From the NCBI GenBank assembly GCA_903827245.1, contig CAIKHO010000046.1, forward strand, positions 1 to 35,596: 35,596 nt of DNA, given 5' to 3'. Numbering within the stretch: position 1 is the first letter of the stretch; each line of letters opens with the position of its first letter. Positions 1 to 7,216 of this stretch are shown piece by piece. The notes under the pieces are model-generated. The model was given only the letters and a program-made list of their open reading frames with translations, ran no database searches and had not been told where the DNA came from. The position numbers and the translations under genes were made by a program. This stretch comes from an uncultured Opitutia bacterium. Its GTDB lineage: Bacteria > Verrucomicrobiota > Verrucomicrobiia > Opitutales > Opitutaceae.

Positions 1-288
1 CAGGGTGGTGGCGATGGCGCCGCCCAAGTAGCCGGTCAGCAGAATCGCGCCGAGGATCGATGTGACCGGAATCAAATAGGCGACGGTGCAGGCGAGCTCG
101 AGGAGGCCGAGCCCGATAACGGAGCCCTCCGGCCACCCTAGGTGCGTGAAACCCTCGAGGACCGCCGGGGGCTTGGCGAATTTCATGACGACGCTGGCGA
201 GGAGCAGCAGTACCGGCAGAATGCTCATGACGTATCCGGTCCAGAGGGCTTTTTTAGAAATGGCGATGGTGGGCATGTTGTTTTCCAT
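1..288 (-). CDS. DoxX-like small membrane protein, partial (C-terminus beyond window)
   Basis: Reading the minus strand from the ATG at 288 gives an open frame of 96 codons that runs off the left edge. The product starts MENNMPTIAISKKALWTGYV and shows hydrophobic helices (for example around SILPVLLLLASVVMKF, and later GLGLLELACTVAYLIP). The pattern of a first helix, a VMKF-type segment, an EG..HLGWP loop and an LLELACTVAYLIP helix matches the DoxX-like family of four-helix membrane proteins. It is the last gene of a minus-strand set after the SRPBCC and ArsR genes, with a 55-nt gap from the ArsR stop. ArsR, SRPBCC and DoxX-like genes often occur together in bacteria, and their joint function is not established. 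No Shine-Dalgarno site is evident. I am fairly sure of the family and cannot assign a substrate. Confidence 0.8.
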   Translation of the reverse strand, partial: MENNMPTIAISKKALWTGYVMSILPVLLLLASVVMKFAKPPAVLEGFTHLGWPEGSVIGLGLLELACTVAYLIPVTSILGAILLTGYLGGAIATTL

Positions 289-343
289 GGGTTCGAAGGT
301 TGGGGCTGGCTGAAGATTCGGCGCAGGAGATGAGGGGGCTGAT

Positions 344-721
344 TCAGCGGGCCGGCCGTTTTCTTGGGCGGCGGCCCTGGTCTTTTGCTGGAGCGGGAGG
401 CCTGGCCTGCAATTCCCGCAGGTAATCGTCGAGCCGGTCCAGGCTCTCCTCCCAGAAACGACGGTAGCCTTCGAGCCAGTCGACGGCTTCCTTCAGCGGC
501 TGGGCCCGTAGCCGGCAGGGCCGCCATTGGGCGTCGCGCCCGCGCACAATCAGCCCGCTGCGCTCCAGGACCCCGAGGTGCTTGGAGATGGCCGGCAGGC
601 TCATGTCATGCGGCTCCGCCAGATCAGTCACCGAGCGCGCACCCGAGCTGAGCCGCGCGAGGATCGCGCGCCGGGTCGGATCGGCGAGGGCGGAAAAGGT
701 TGAACTGAGGCGATCGGCCAT
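344..721 (-). CDS. ArsR-family winged-helix transcriptional regulator
   Basis: The 125-residue product has the compact ArsR/SmtB winged-helix layout. An N-terminal ALADPTRRAIL helix lies at residues 11-21, a recognition helix MSLPAISKHLGVLERSGLI at about 40-58, then a wing and a C-terminal dimerisation helix (WLEGYRRFWEESLDRLDDYL). There is no obvious Cys metal-binding ELCVCDL-type motif, so it is probably not a metal sensor. It resembles the ArsR subgroup encoded beside SRPBCC (AHSA1/polyketide-cyclase-like) proteins. The tail from about residue 106 is Pro/Arg/Lys-rich and likely disordered. It lies 13 nt downstream of the SRPBCC stop and is probably co-transcribed with it. The palindrome at 1309-1324 upstream of the cluster is a candidate autoregulatory site (inference). 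Confidence 0.92.
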   Translation of the reverse strand: MADRLSSTFSALADPTRRAILARLSSGARSVTDLAEPHDMSLPAISKHLGVLERSGLIVRGRDAQWRPCRLRAQPLKEAVDWLEGYRRFWEESLDRLDDYLRELQARPPAPAKDQGRRPRKRPAR

Positions 722-734
722 GAGGGACGAACCG

Positions 735-1286
735 TTAATGGCGTGATTGCTGGCCGGCGGAGGTTTCGGCCACGGCCTTCAGTTGTGCCAGCCCTTTTTC
801 GAAGTCGCGGCCGACCAGCTGGTCCATGTTCACGATCAGGCCGAAGAGCTTGAACATGAAATTACTCCGGCCCGACATGCTCCAGGTCACGCTGGTTTGA
901 TTCCCTTCGGGCTGGAAGGTGAATTCCGCGGTGTTGGTCGCGGTGAACGGACGCTGGAATTCGAGCCGGAGCCGGATCAACTCCGGTGCGTGGCTGTCCG
1001 TGATCGTCATGCGCCCGGTCCCGACCTTTTTATTGCCGGACCACGCATAGCCGGCGCCGGGGCCCGCGAGTGGGCCGTCGAATGTCTGCTTCATGTCGGG
1101 ATCCAGCTTGGCCCAGGGCGACCAGTCATTCCATCGGTGGAGATCGTTGACCTGGGTGAAGACAATCGCGGCGGGGGCGACGACACTGGTGCCCCGGGAG
1201 ATAAGAAAGGTGGAGGGCCGGCGCGCGACCAGGACGAGCAGCGCACAGACGATCACGATAACGGCGGCGACGATGATGGGAAGCAT
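735..1286 (-). CDS. SRPBCC-family protein with N-terminal membrane anchor
   Basis: The product has 183 residues. Residues 1-21 (MLPIIVAAVIVIVCALLVLV) form one strong membrane helix. Residues from about 30 to 175 fit the SRPBCC/polyketide-cyclase fold: a strand opening SVVAPAAIVFTQVNDLHRWNDWSPWAKLDP, a central GPGAGYAWSGN segment and a C-terminal helix with FEKGLAQLK. The W.DWSPW..LDP signature is typical of membrane-anchored SRPBCC proteins. This fold binds hydrophobic ligands, and the ligand here is unknown. It is the first gene of the minus-strand SRPBCC, ArsR, DoxX-like set. The start at 1286 has no purine-rich ribosome-binding site (the preceding bases are C/T-rich), as for many genes in this window. 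Confidence 0.88.
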   Translation of the reverse strand: MLPIIVAAVIVIVCALLVLVARRPSTFLISRGTSVVAPAAIVFTQVNDLHRWNDWSPWAKLDPDMKQTFDGPLAGPGAGYAWSGNKKVGTGRMTITDSHAPELIRLRLEFQRPFTATNTAEFTFQPEGNQTSVTWSMSGRSNFMFKLFGLIVNMDQLVGRDFEKGLAQLKAVAETSAGQQSRH

Positions 1287-1308
1287 GGGGAGCGGGAGTA
1301 ATTATTAA

Positions 1309-1324
1309 TTAACCGAAAGGTTAA
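1309..1324. promoter_or_regulatory. Palindrome upstream of the SRPBCC-ArsR-DoxX cluster (candidate operator)
   Basis: TTAACC, a GAAA spacer and GGTTAA form a perfect 6-bp inverted repeat, in an AT-rich pocket (1300-1326) that stands out from the GC-rich surroundings. It lies about 23 nt upstream of the first start codon, where a repressor could occlude a promoter. Binding by the ArsR protein encoded in the cluster is an inference from position and symmetry. Confidence 0.5.
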
Positions 1325-1410
1325 ATGAGATCGGCTGCATGGGTGTCAAGTCAGGGAAGGAAGATAATGCGCAAGCGTGCCGACTGGCGGTTCTTGGTAC
1401 CGGTGACCAA

Positions 1411-1430
1411 TGGCCGCTCCTACAGTTGCA
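1411..1430 (-). repeat. Solitary REP half-element
   Basis: The reverse complement of this 20-base stretch contains an AACTGTAGGAGCGGCC core, which matches one arm of the REPIN-like copies at 16115-16192 and 6881-6954 with only one or two differences. No partner arm is visible nearby. It lies in the gap between the SRPBCC start and the 3' end of the GH28 gene. The match is short, so chance similarity is possible. Confidence 0.45.
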
Positions 1431-1457
1431 GGGGACCACGGCCGCTTCGCCTGCGGG

Positions 1458-2768
1458 TCAGTTCTCGCGCGTCAGGAGCTCGACGGATTTATCGGCGATC
1501 ACATCCGCGCCCGCAGTGGCAGTAATGTGCACGTCGCGGAGTGTGATTCCCCGGGTCTGGGCGATGCGCAGGCCGGCCGGGGCCTCGATGCTCACATGCT
1601 CGAGTGTGATGTTTTCCGCCGGCATCTCGGGCAGGCCGGCGATGAGGCCTGCACTTTTCTGCCCGGCGGTGGCCGTGAGATTGCGCACGGTGATGTTGCG
1701 CCAATGCGGCGTCGTGGCGTTCACGGGCTCCGCCTTGTTCTCCGCGAGGGTGGCATCGATCGTCGAGTTCTCGTAATAGCTGCTGATGCTCACGGCGACG
1801 CCGACATTCTTCATCGTCAGGTCCTCATAGGTCACATCCTCCACCAGGCCGCCTCGTCCGCGGGCCGACTTGAAACGCACGCCCGTGTCGGTGCCGTCAA
1901 AGGTGCAGCGCTGCACGAGCATGTGGCGCACGCCGCTACCGGTGCCGCTCCCGATCGAGCACCCATGGCCGTGGAAGAAGGTGCAGTCCGTGACGAGGAT
2001 GTCCTCCTCGCGCGTACCGCCGCTGCCGCCGAGTGCGATGCAGTCGTCGCCCGTGTCGATCCGGCAGTGGGCGATCCGCACGCGCTGGCAGTCCTTGGGG
2101 TCGACGCCGTCGGTGTTCGGAGAGTTGGACGGATTGAGGATGGTGATCCCTTCGACCGTGACGTCGGAGCAATTGTTCTGCACGAGGTTGAACTCGGGCG
2201 AGTTGGTCATGGTGATTCCCTCGACGCGGATGCGCTCGCAGCGGTTGAACGCGAGCATCGTGGGCCGCGGGCTCGTATTACTCCGCGCATGCTGTGCGTT
2301 GGCCTCGGCCTTGAACCGGCGCGCCTCGGGCCACCAGGCTTCCCCGTTGCCATTGATCGTGCCGCGGCCGGAAACGAGCACATCGTGGGCGTCGTTGACC
2401 TGGAGGAGCGGACGGAAGCCTTTCGCGGTGCGGTAGTCGTCAAACCGCGGTGAAAACAGAATCGTGGCGCCGGCCTCCAGGTGGAGGTCGAGATTGCTGC
2501 AGAGATCGAACGGCCCGGTGAAATAGGTACCGGCGGGGACCACGAGGGTCCCGCCGCCGGCGGCCTTCACGGCCGCGACGGCCCGGCTGAAAGCCGCGGT
2601 GTTGAGTGTCGCGCCGGCATCCCCGACCGCGCCAAAATCCTTCAGGTCGAAGCGGCGGTCCGGAATGACCGGCTGTGCAGGGGAAAGGTCGGCCAGACTG
2701 GTCGCGCCGGGCAGTGTACCTCCCAGCAGCAACGTCGCGAGCAGGGCGCATAAGAGGCGGGGATTCAT
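1458..2768 (-). CDS. Exported GH28 polygalacturonase-family glycoside hydrolase
   Basis: The 436-residue product begins with a signal peptide (hydrophobic about 4-20, likely cleavage after LPGATS). It continues with the pectin-lyase-like entry FDLKDFGAVGDAGATLNTAAF and a right-handed beta-helix. The GH28 active-site motifs are all present: SPNTDG with D220, TGDDC with D241 and D242, GHG with H268, and RFK at 298-300 (in the position of the usual RIK). It should hydrolyse alpha-1,4-galacturonosyl bonds in pectin or rhamnogalacturonan by inversion, outside the cytoplasm. The family also includes rhamnogalacturonan hydrolases and xylogalacturonases, and the exact substrate cannot be read from sequence. 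It is monocistronic, and its leader contains overlapping short inverted repeats (2771-2796). Confidence 0.93.
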   Translation of the reverse strand: MNPRLLCALLATLLLGGTLPGATSLADLSPAQPVIPDRRFDLKDFGAVGDAGATLNTAAFSRAVAAVKAAGGGTLVVPAGTYFTGPFDLCSNLDLHLEAGATILFSPRFDDYRTAKGFRPLLQVNDAHDVLVSGRGTINGNGEAWWPEARRFKAEANAQHARSNTSPRPTMLAFNRCERIRVEGITMTNSPEFNLVQNNCSDVTVEGITILNPSNSPNTDGVDPKDCQRVRIAHCRIDTGDDCIALGGSGGTREEDILVTDCTFFHGHGCSIGSGTGSGVRHMLVQRCTFDGTDTGVRFKSARGRGGLVEDVTYEDLTMKNVGVAVSISSYYENSTIDATLAENKAEPVNATTPHWRNITVRNLTATAGQKSAGLIAGLPEMPAENITLEHVSIEAPAGLRIAQTRGITLRDVHITATAGADVIADKSVELLTREN

Positions 2769-2770
2769 GG

Positions 2771-2796
2771 GTCCCGATAAACTGGGACAGGTGTCC
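2771..2796. promoter_or_regulatory. Overlapping short inverted repeats in the GH28 leader
   Basis: GTCCC at 2771-2775 pairs with GGGAC at 2784-2788. The overlapping GGACA at 2785-2789 pairs with TGTCC two bases later. Both lie within 30 nt upstream of the GH28 start. The arms are only 5 bp, so this could be an operator half-site set or chance. Confidence 0.25.
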
Positions 2797-2952
2797 TTAT
2801 AGGCAAGTTTTCACCGACGTTTACGGCAAGGCAGCAGTCCGGAGGCAGAAACACGCGCAGGCCATTTTGCACCGGTGCACCGTAAAATGAGAAGCGGTGC
2901 AATCTCGCCGGCCGTACTTGCGCCGCCCCGGGAAACGCATCCTTTGGGCGGG

Positions 2953-3423
2953 ATGATTCAGCGACTGTATCGCGCGCAATTCCTCGGGGGCGATCCCGCG
3001 GCCATCTGGGAATTTTTCGCCACGCCGCGCAACCTCGACGTGCTGACGCCGCCGCAAATCTCGTTCGCGATCGTCGGTGAGCTCGCGGGGCGGATGCATC
3101 CGGGGCAGATGATCGAATACCGCATCGGCCTCCTGCCGGGCCTGAAGACCCGCTGGCTGACCGAGGTCACGCATGTCCGCGAGGGGGAATTCTTCGTGGA
3201 TGAGCAGCGGATCGGCCCCTACAAGCTCTGGCACCACGAGCATCTTTTTGCGCCGGCTCCCGATGGCAGCGGCGTCCGGATGGTGGACCGGGTCACCTAC
3301 GAGGTCGGGTGGGGGCCCCTCGGCGACCTGTTGCACGCGCTCTGGATCCGGCGCCAGCTGGCGAAAATTTTCGATTACCGCGCACGCAAGATCGCCGAGC
3401 TGTTTCCCGCAGCTGCGGGCTGA
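2953..3423 (+). CDS. Ligand-binding SRPBCC domain protein
   Basis: I chose the ATG at 2953 (product starts MIQRLYRAQFLGGDPAAIWE). The upstream in-frame ATG at 2875 adds 26 residues without family resemblance, and GGGCGGG precedes 2953. The 156-residue cytoplasmic product matches the SRPBCC subgroup of about 150-160 residues: FFATPRNLDVLTPPQISF, then W.TEVTHV, FVDEQRIGPYKLWHHEHLF, MVDRVTYEVGWGPLGDLLH and a terminal IFDYRARKIAELF. The ligand is unknown. The gene is divergent from GH28 and convergent with the secreted-protein gene that follows. A strong hairpin lies just after its stop. Confidence 0.85.
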   Translation: MIQRLYRAQFLGGDPAAIWEFFATPRNLDVLTPPQISFAIVGELAGRMHPGQMIEYRIGLLPGLKTRWLTEVTHVREGEFFVDEQRIGPYKLWHHEHLFAPAPDGSGVRMVDRVTYEVGWGPLGDLLHALWIRRQLAKIFDYRARKIAELFPAAAG

Positions 3424-3445
3424 CGGACGCAGGCGTTGAGGGTGG

Positions 3446-3467
3446 AACGCGTTGACCCCAACGTGTT
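3446..3467. terminator. Strong hairpin between convergent genes
   Basis: AACGCGTTG (3446-3454) and CAACGTGTT (3459-3467) form a 9-bp stem with one G-U pair and an ACCC loop, 22 nt after the SRPBCC stop. No U-tract follows on either strand, so intrinsic termination is not certain. Its place between convergent genes suits a bidirectional transcript end. Confidence 0.45.
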
Positions 3468-3651
3468 GTGGCGAAGCCGCCTCAAGCCAGCGGATTGATG
3501 CGCCAGTGGCGCACAGGGCTTGCTCGTTCCGGCGAGTCACATCGCTCGACCTGTCAGTTAGCTGGCCGCTCTCCGCTGCCGGAGTCCAACCCGGTCTTGG
3601 GAAACTACCACCGTTCGTGGCGTAGTCCGGCCGGTGGACCCGAGTGGCCGC

Positions 3652-4062
3652 TTACTTGCCGTCTGCCGCCTTGGCCGCGGGCGCCTTCTGGCGCTTGGCG
3701 ACGAGCTGCTCGGTACCAAAATCGCCGACGTTGCGGGTGAGCTTGATTTCATCGCCCGCGATCTTGCCGGTGTAACTGATCGTGACCTCGGCATCGTTGA
3801 TCTTCATCGGCTCCACGAACGAAAGCGTGTCCCCGCTGAGCTTGATGTCCTTGAGCACGGTTTCGCCCTTGCCCATCGAGTGATCGAAGGTGGCCTTGCC
3901 GGTGATCTTGTCGCCGTCGACCTTGAACTCATAGGTATATTTCTGCGTGCCGATCTGGGAGTCGAACTCCGCGGTCCAGATGCCGCCCAGGTCCGCAGCG
4001 CGGGCAAAGTTCAGGCCGGAGAGCACCAGTGCGGTCACGAGGATCAATTTGCAGAGCTTCAT
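3652..4062 (-). CDS. Small secreted beta-rich protein of unknown function
   Basis: The product has 136 residues. The signal peptide is residues 1-22 (MKLCKLILVTALVLSGLNFA, then RAADL). The mature part has alternating strands: GGIWTAEFDSQIGTQKYTYE, then KITGKATF, KLSGDTLSFVEPM, VTISYTGKIAGDEIKLTR. This lipocalin-like pattern occurs as stand-alone proteins and as fused domains of secreted hydrolases in Verrucomicrobiota and Acidobacteria (from general knowledge, not a search). The C-terminus (KRQKAPAAKAADGK) is a short charged tail. It is divergent from the metalloprotease gene across a 195-bp gap. No catalytic residues can be proposed. Confidence 0.8.
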   Translation of the reverse strand: MKLCKLILVTALVLSGLNFARAADLGGIWTAEFDSQIGTQKYTYEFKVDGDKITGKATFDHSMGKGETVLKDIKLSGDTLSFVEPMKINDAEVTISYTGKIAGDEIKLTRNVGDFGTEQLVAKRQKAPAAKAADGK

Positions 4063-4102
4063 GGGGGGGCGTTTTGAGGTTGCGGCTGGAATGGGCGGTG
4101 GG

Positions 4103-4129
4103 GGTTGGCCGGCCTTTTTCCAACCGGCC
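4103..4129. promoter_or_regulatory. Nested inverted repeats in a divergent intergenic region
   Basis: GGTTGG (4103-4108) pairs with CCAACC (4120-4125). The overlapping GGCCGG (4107-4112) pairs with CCGGCC (4124-4129). The two pairings exclude each other. They lie between divergent genes for a secreted protein (minus) and a metalloprotease (plus), so they could be an operator or a 5' leader structure. Function is an inference from position. Confidence 0.3.
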
Positions 4130-4257
4130 CTTATTAGGGGCGCGGATTATGGCGCTCAAGAACGAACCGCCGGGGCCGATGTGCAGCATGCAGTCCCAAC
4201 ATAAGGAGCCGCCCAACCGACCGATCCCGCCAATCCCGCCATTCCACGGAAGGAACC

Positions 4258-5949
4258 ATGTCCGCATTATCTGCCGCCATCGCCGGCCGCGCGCCGGTGC
4301 CCTTGAGCCTGCCGCCTCGTTTGACGAAGGCCAGACCGGCTGGCCTGCCGCCCGTCCCCCAGACCGGCAGCCTGACCTTCGGGAGCTCGAACACCAATGG
4401 TGTCGATCAATCGGTGAACGTCGGGGATGTCGGTCTTTCGGCCGCGACGACCAGCCTCACGCTGAACCTGGACCTCCAGGCCGGTCGAAAATACACCTTC
4501 TCCTTCTGGTTCAGGACGGGTGGCCCGACGGTGACGCTGACCGATGCCAAGGGGAAAAAGACCACGGTCAGCATGGCCAACGGCTTTACGGTCGCGAAAG
4601 GGGGCACCTATCAACTTACCTTTTCGGCCGGATACTCGCTCAAGAACTCGGCTAATTTCGATAACCTGGTCATCAACGCCAAGTCCGTGCTGCCGACGAC
4701 CAGCGGCGACACTAAGATCGACGCCCTCCTGACGGGGGGCACGGGCCAGTGGTGGCATGCAGCCGACGCCGCGGCCACCAAGGGCGCGACCAAGGTCTCC
4801 GCCACCGCCAATGGCCTGGCGGCCGGGAGCTCCGCAACGGCGCTGACCTACAGCTTCATGTCCTCGGCGCCTTCCGGACAGGATGGCAGCGGCTTCCAAG
4901 CAATGACGGCGGCGCAAAAGGACGCGGTGCGGCAGGCGTTCGCCTATTACGGCAAGCTGATCAACGTCACGTTCACGGAGGTCCAGGGAGGCGGTGCCGG
5001 CGACATCAATTTCGGGACCAACACCCAGGCCAGCAGCGCCGGCTACGCGTATCTGCCGAATTCGAGCGGGACCAAGGGCCAGACCTACCTTTATCTCGCA
5101 AACAACGTTGCGACCAACGGTGACCAGGGCATGCAGCCGGGCGGTTACGGCTGGGAAACCATCCTGCACGAGATCGGCCACACCCTCGGGCTGAAACATC
5201 CCGGGAACTACAACGCCGGCGGCGGCGGCACCCCGGGTCCTTATCTGCCGGCGAGCCTGGATAACCACCAGTACTCGATCATGTCCTACAAGGACGACAA
5301 TGCGACCCGGGGCGTAAATGCGACGACGCCGATGCTCTACGACGTGGCGGCCCTGCAATATCTGTACGGGGCGAACACCGGGTCGTCGACCGCAGTCAAT
5401 GGCGCCTTTGCCTTCGCGCCCGGCACGTCGCCGCTGGAGACGCTGTGGTCCGCCAACGGAACGGACACGATTGATCTCAGCCAGCTGACTAACTCCAGCA
5501 AGGTCGACCTCAACGCCGGCGACTATTCCAGCATCAACATCACCGGATCGTCCACGAGCACCATCTATTCCGGCAACAACGACGTGGCGATCGCCTATGG
5601 CAGCGCGATCAACCACGTTAGGCTCTCGTCGGCCTCCGGCGTGGCAGAAGGCGTCGTGTTGAACAAGGCCTACGCGGCCGGCGGATTCGACACCGTCGAT
5701 TCGGTTGATGCGTCGGACGACACGATCGACCTTAAGAAGTCACTGTTCGGTGCCCTTACCGCGAAGAACATCGAGTTCGGGACGGCCGCCACCAAGTCCA
5801 CCTCTCGGATCATTGTGAACAATGCCACCGGTGAAATCTTCTACGATCCGGATGGCACAGGCAAACAAGCGGCGAAAAAGATCGCCCAGTACACGACCCT
5901 GCAGGGAAGCGGCGCACTCTCGGCCACAAATTTTGCCTTCGTGGCCTGA
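4258..5949 (+). CDS. Serralysin-like (M10) zinc metalloprotease with novel N-terminal domain
   Basis: The product has 563 residues. The catalytic motif HEIGHTLGLKH lies at 304-314, and the Met-turn SIMSY has its Met at 342. Together they define a metzincin of the M10 serralysin type. No Sec signal peptide is visible. The C-terminus (IIVNNATGEIFYDPDGTG, then a hydrophobic FAFVA end) looks like a type I secretion signal. Canonical GGxGxDxxx calcium-binding nonapeptides are nearly absent; only degenerate forms such as STIYSGNNDVAIAYG remain. Residues about 37-145 form an extra beta-rich domain (NLDLQAGRKYTFSFWFRTGG) that resembles a carbohydrate- or surface-binding module and is followed by the protease domain. 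GGAAGGA precedes the ATG closely. No ABC transporter or TolC gene lies nearby, so the export route is unknown. Confidence 0.88.
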   Translation: MSALSAAIAGRAPVPLSLPPRLTKARPAGLPPVPQTGSLTFGSSNTNGVDQSVNVGDVGLSAATTSLTLNLDLQAGRKYTFSFWFRTGGPTVTLTDAKGKKTTVSMANGFTVAKGGTYQLTFSAGYSLKNSANFDNLVINAKSVLPTTSGDTKIDALLTGGTGQWWHAADAAATKGATKVSATANGLAAGSSATALTYSFMSSAPSGQDGSGFQAMTAAQKDAVRQAFAYYGKLINVTFTEVQGGGAGDINFGTNTQASSAGYAYLPNSSGTKGQTYLYLANNVATNGDQGMQPGGYGWETILHEIGHTLGLKHPGNYNAGGGGTPGPYLPASLDNHQYSIMSYKDDNATRGVNATTPMLYDVAALQYLYGANTGSSTAVNGAFAFAPGTSPLETLWSANGTDTIDLSQLTNSSKVDLNAGDYSSINITGSSTSTIYSGNNDVAIAYGSAINHVRLSSASGVAEGVVLNKAYAAGGFDTVDSVDASDDTIDLKKSLFGALTAKNIEFGTAATKSTSRIIVNNATGEIFYDPDGTGKQAAKKIAQYTTLQGSGALSATNFAFVA

Positions 5950-5961
5950 CCGTCCGCTTGC

Positions 5962-6531
5962 ATGCGGTGGCGCAGATTCCCGTTGCCTTGGGGACGGCGG
6001 AAAAGTCTATCCTTCGGCATCAAGCCCCCTGATTCGAATCCATTGCCGCCGACCTTGGCCAAGCCTGTCCCCGACGCCTTCAAGTTCCGCTGGGATGTCC
6101 TGCTCTTCCTGGTTTTCTTCCTCACCACCGTGCCGAACGCCACTGGCGTTCCGCTGCATGAGTGGACGGGCCTGGCCATCATCCCGGTCCTGTTGGTCCA
6201 CCTTTTGCTCAACTGGACCTGGATCATCCGGTTTTCGCGGCAATTCTTTGGCCGACTCCCGGGCGAGATCCGCTTCAACCATCTTCTGGACACCCTGCTG
6301 TTTGTCGGCATCGCGCTGGTGATGTTCTCCGGCCTTCTGGCCTCGCAGAGCGCACTGCGGACACTGGGCATTCCCTTGGTGCCTGATCCGTTCTGGCGGC
6401 ATCTGCACGAAATCTGGTCCAACGTCCTCATCGTCATGATCGGGGTGCATGTCGCGATGCACGCGCGCTGGATCATCGCGCGGTTGCGCCGCCTGCCGGC
6501 CTCCAACTCGTCAGGGAAGGAGCCATCGTGA
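5962..6531 (+). CDS. Four-helix DUF4405/cytochrome-b-like membrane protein
   Basis: The 189-residue product has a basic N-terminus of about 40 residues and four membrane helices (about 45-60, 68-90, 108-128, 150-172). Two His pairs, H66/H80 and H149/H163, each 14 residues apart, fit bis-His b-haem ligation as in small cytochrome b561-like proteins and the DUF4405 family. A role in membrane electron transfer is an inference. It starts 12 nt after the metalloprotease stop. Its stop overlaps the next start (GTGA), which indicates translational coupling with the following small membrane protein. The exact start is uncertain because the N-terminal stretch is unusually basic and Pro-rich. Confidence 0.75.
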   Translation: MRWRRFPLPWGRRKSLSFGIKPPDSNPLPPTLAKPVPDAFKFRWDVLLFLVFFLTTVPNATGVPLHEWTGLAIIPVLLVHLLLNWTWIIRFSRQFFGRLPGEIRFNHLLDTLLFVGIALVMFSGLLASQSALRTLGIPLVPDPFWRHLHEIWSNVLIVMIGVHVAMHARWIIARLRRLPASNSSGKEPS

Positions 6532-6836
6532 TCCAGCTCCGGCGCGTGCTCCTGATTTTGTTCACGGCCACGGTTATTGCCTTCACGGTGATGCCGCTGG
6601 GATGGACGGTCTGGGCGGATCAGTTCCGGACCCGCGCGCAACGCGGCGCTGGGCGTCCGGTGCCGGTCGATCGCGCGCCGCGGACACCCGCGAACGAGGA
6701 AAATCAGGTGCGCCGCCGCTCCGCATGGAATCGCCCGCTTCGGCCCTTCATCGGCAGCTTCGTGCAAATGGGTGCGCCGGCCGGCCTGACCCTGATTGTG
6801 CTGGCCGTGGCCAGACGCCGGCGCCGGGCGGGTTAA
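6528..6836 (+). CDS. Small two-helix membrane protein, coupled to the upstream gene
   Basis: The 102-residue product starts at GTG 6528, which overlaps the previous stop as GTGA. AAGGAG at 6517-6522 with 5-nt spacing is one of the clearest ribosome-binding sites in the window. The N-terminal helix (VLLILFTATVIAFTVMPLGW) is followed by a basic, Pro/Arg-rich linker of about 45 residues. A C-terminal helix (PAGLTLIVLAVA) ends in an Arg-rich tail. No family is recognised. The overlap suggests it acts with, or assembles beside, the DUF4405-like protein. Confidence 0.65.
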   Translation: MIQLRRVLLILFTATVIAFTVMPLGWTVWADQFRTRAQRGAGRPVPVDRAPRTPANEENQVRRRSAWNRPLRPFIGSFVQMGAPAGLTLIVLAVARRRRRAG

Positions 6837-6880
6837 CGGCCTGCGACCGCCCCGTAGTGGATCGATTTGCCGATGATTGG

Positions 6881-6954
6881 ATGCAGGAGCGGCGTTATGC
6901 CGCGATGGGTCGTTCGGCAGGCCCAACCCTCGCGGCATAAAGCCGCTCCTGCAT
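6881..6954. repeat. REPIN-like inverted repeat, copy 1
   Basis: Two 25-base arms (6881-6905 and 6930-6954) are reverse complements at 24 of 25 positions, separated by 24 bases. Each arm is itself a small hairpin (CGGC, five bases, GCCG). The arm core GCAGGAGCGGC followed by TTATGCCGCGA closely resembles the REP consensus of Pseudomonas and Xanthomonas. The element lies between convergent genes. No RAYT transposase is encoded in the window. Confidence 0.85.
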
Positions 6955-7045
6955 TTTCATACTGATACGCCAATGCCGACCACGGTTTGCTCAGCCGGGC
7001 TCATGCAGTTGGAGGTCTGCTTCACGGGAAAACTGCCGAACCGAA

Positions 7046-7172
7046 AGGTGGCCGCCGACCTCCGGGCGGCGGATGAAACTGCCCGCGGGCCAACCGTGCC
7101 CGGCCACCTTCGCCAAGGTTACGGTGCCCTCGCGAAGCCATTGCAGCCCGCCATAGCATCAGCGACGGCGGG
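7046..7172. other. Hairpin-rich non-coding stretch
   Basis: No gene is seen in 6955-7216. Instead, perfect inverted repeats are tiled here: AGGTGGCCG (7046-7054) with CGGCCACCT (7101-7109), GCCGCC (7051-7056) with GGCGGC (7065-7070), the palindrome GCCCGCGGGC (7081-7090), CTTCGC (7108-7113) with GCGAAG (7132-7137), and CCCGCC (7147-7152) with GGCGGG (7167-7172). Some pairings exclude each other. It could be a structured RNA, a mobile-repeat remnant or GC-driven chance. Confidence 0.4.
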
Positions 7173-7216
7173 ACGTCACGGTCCACCTCATTCCAAATGC
7201 ATGAGCTCGACTCAGG

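Noticed and set aside
2784-2792. GGGACAGGT in the GH28 leader as a decayed copy of the 33-bp repeat
   Set aside because: The match to the reverse complement of the repeat is only 9 bases, which can occur by chance in 35 kb.
4267-5616. Minus-strand open frame of 449 codons opposite the metalloprotease
   Set aside because: It is antisense to a protein with a full HExxHxxGxxH motif and Met-turn. No family features in the translation.
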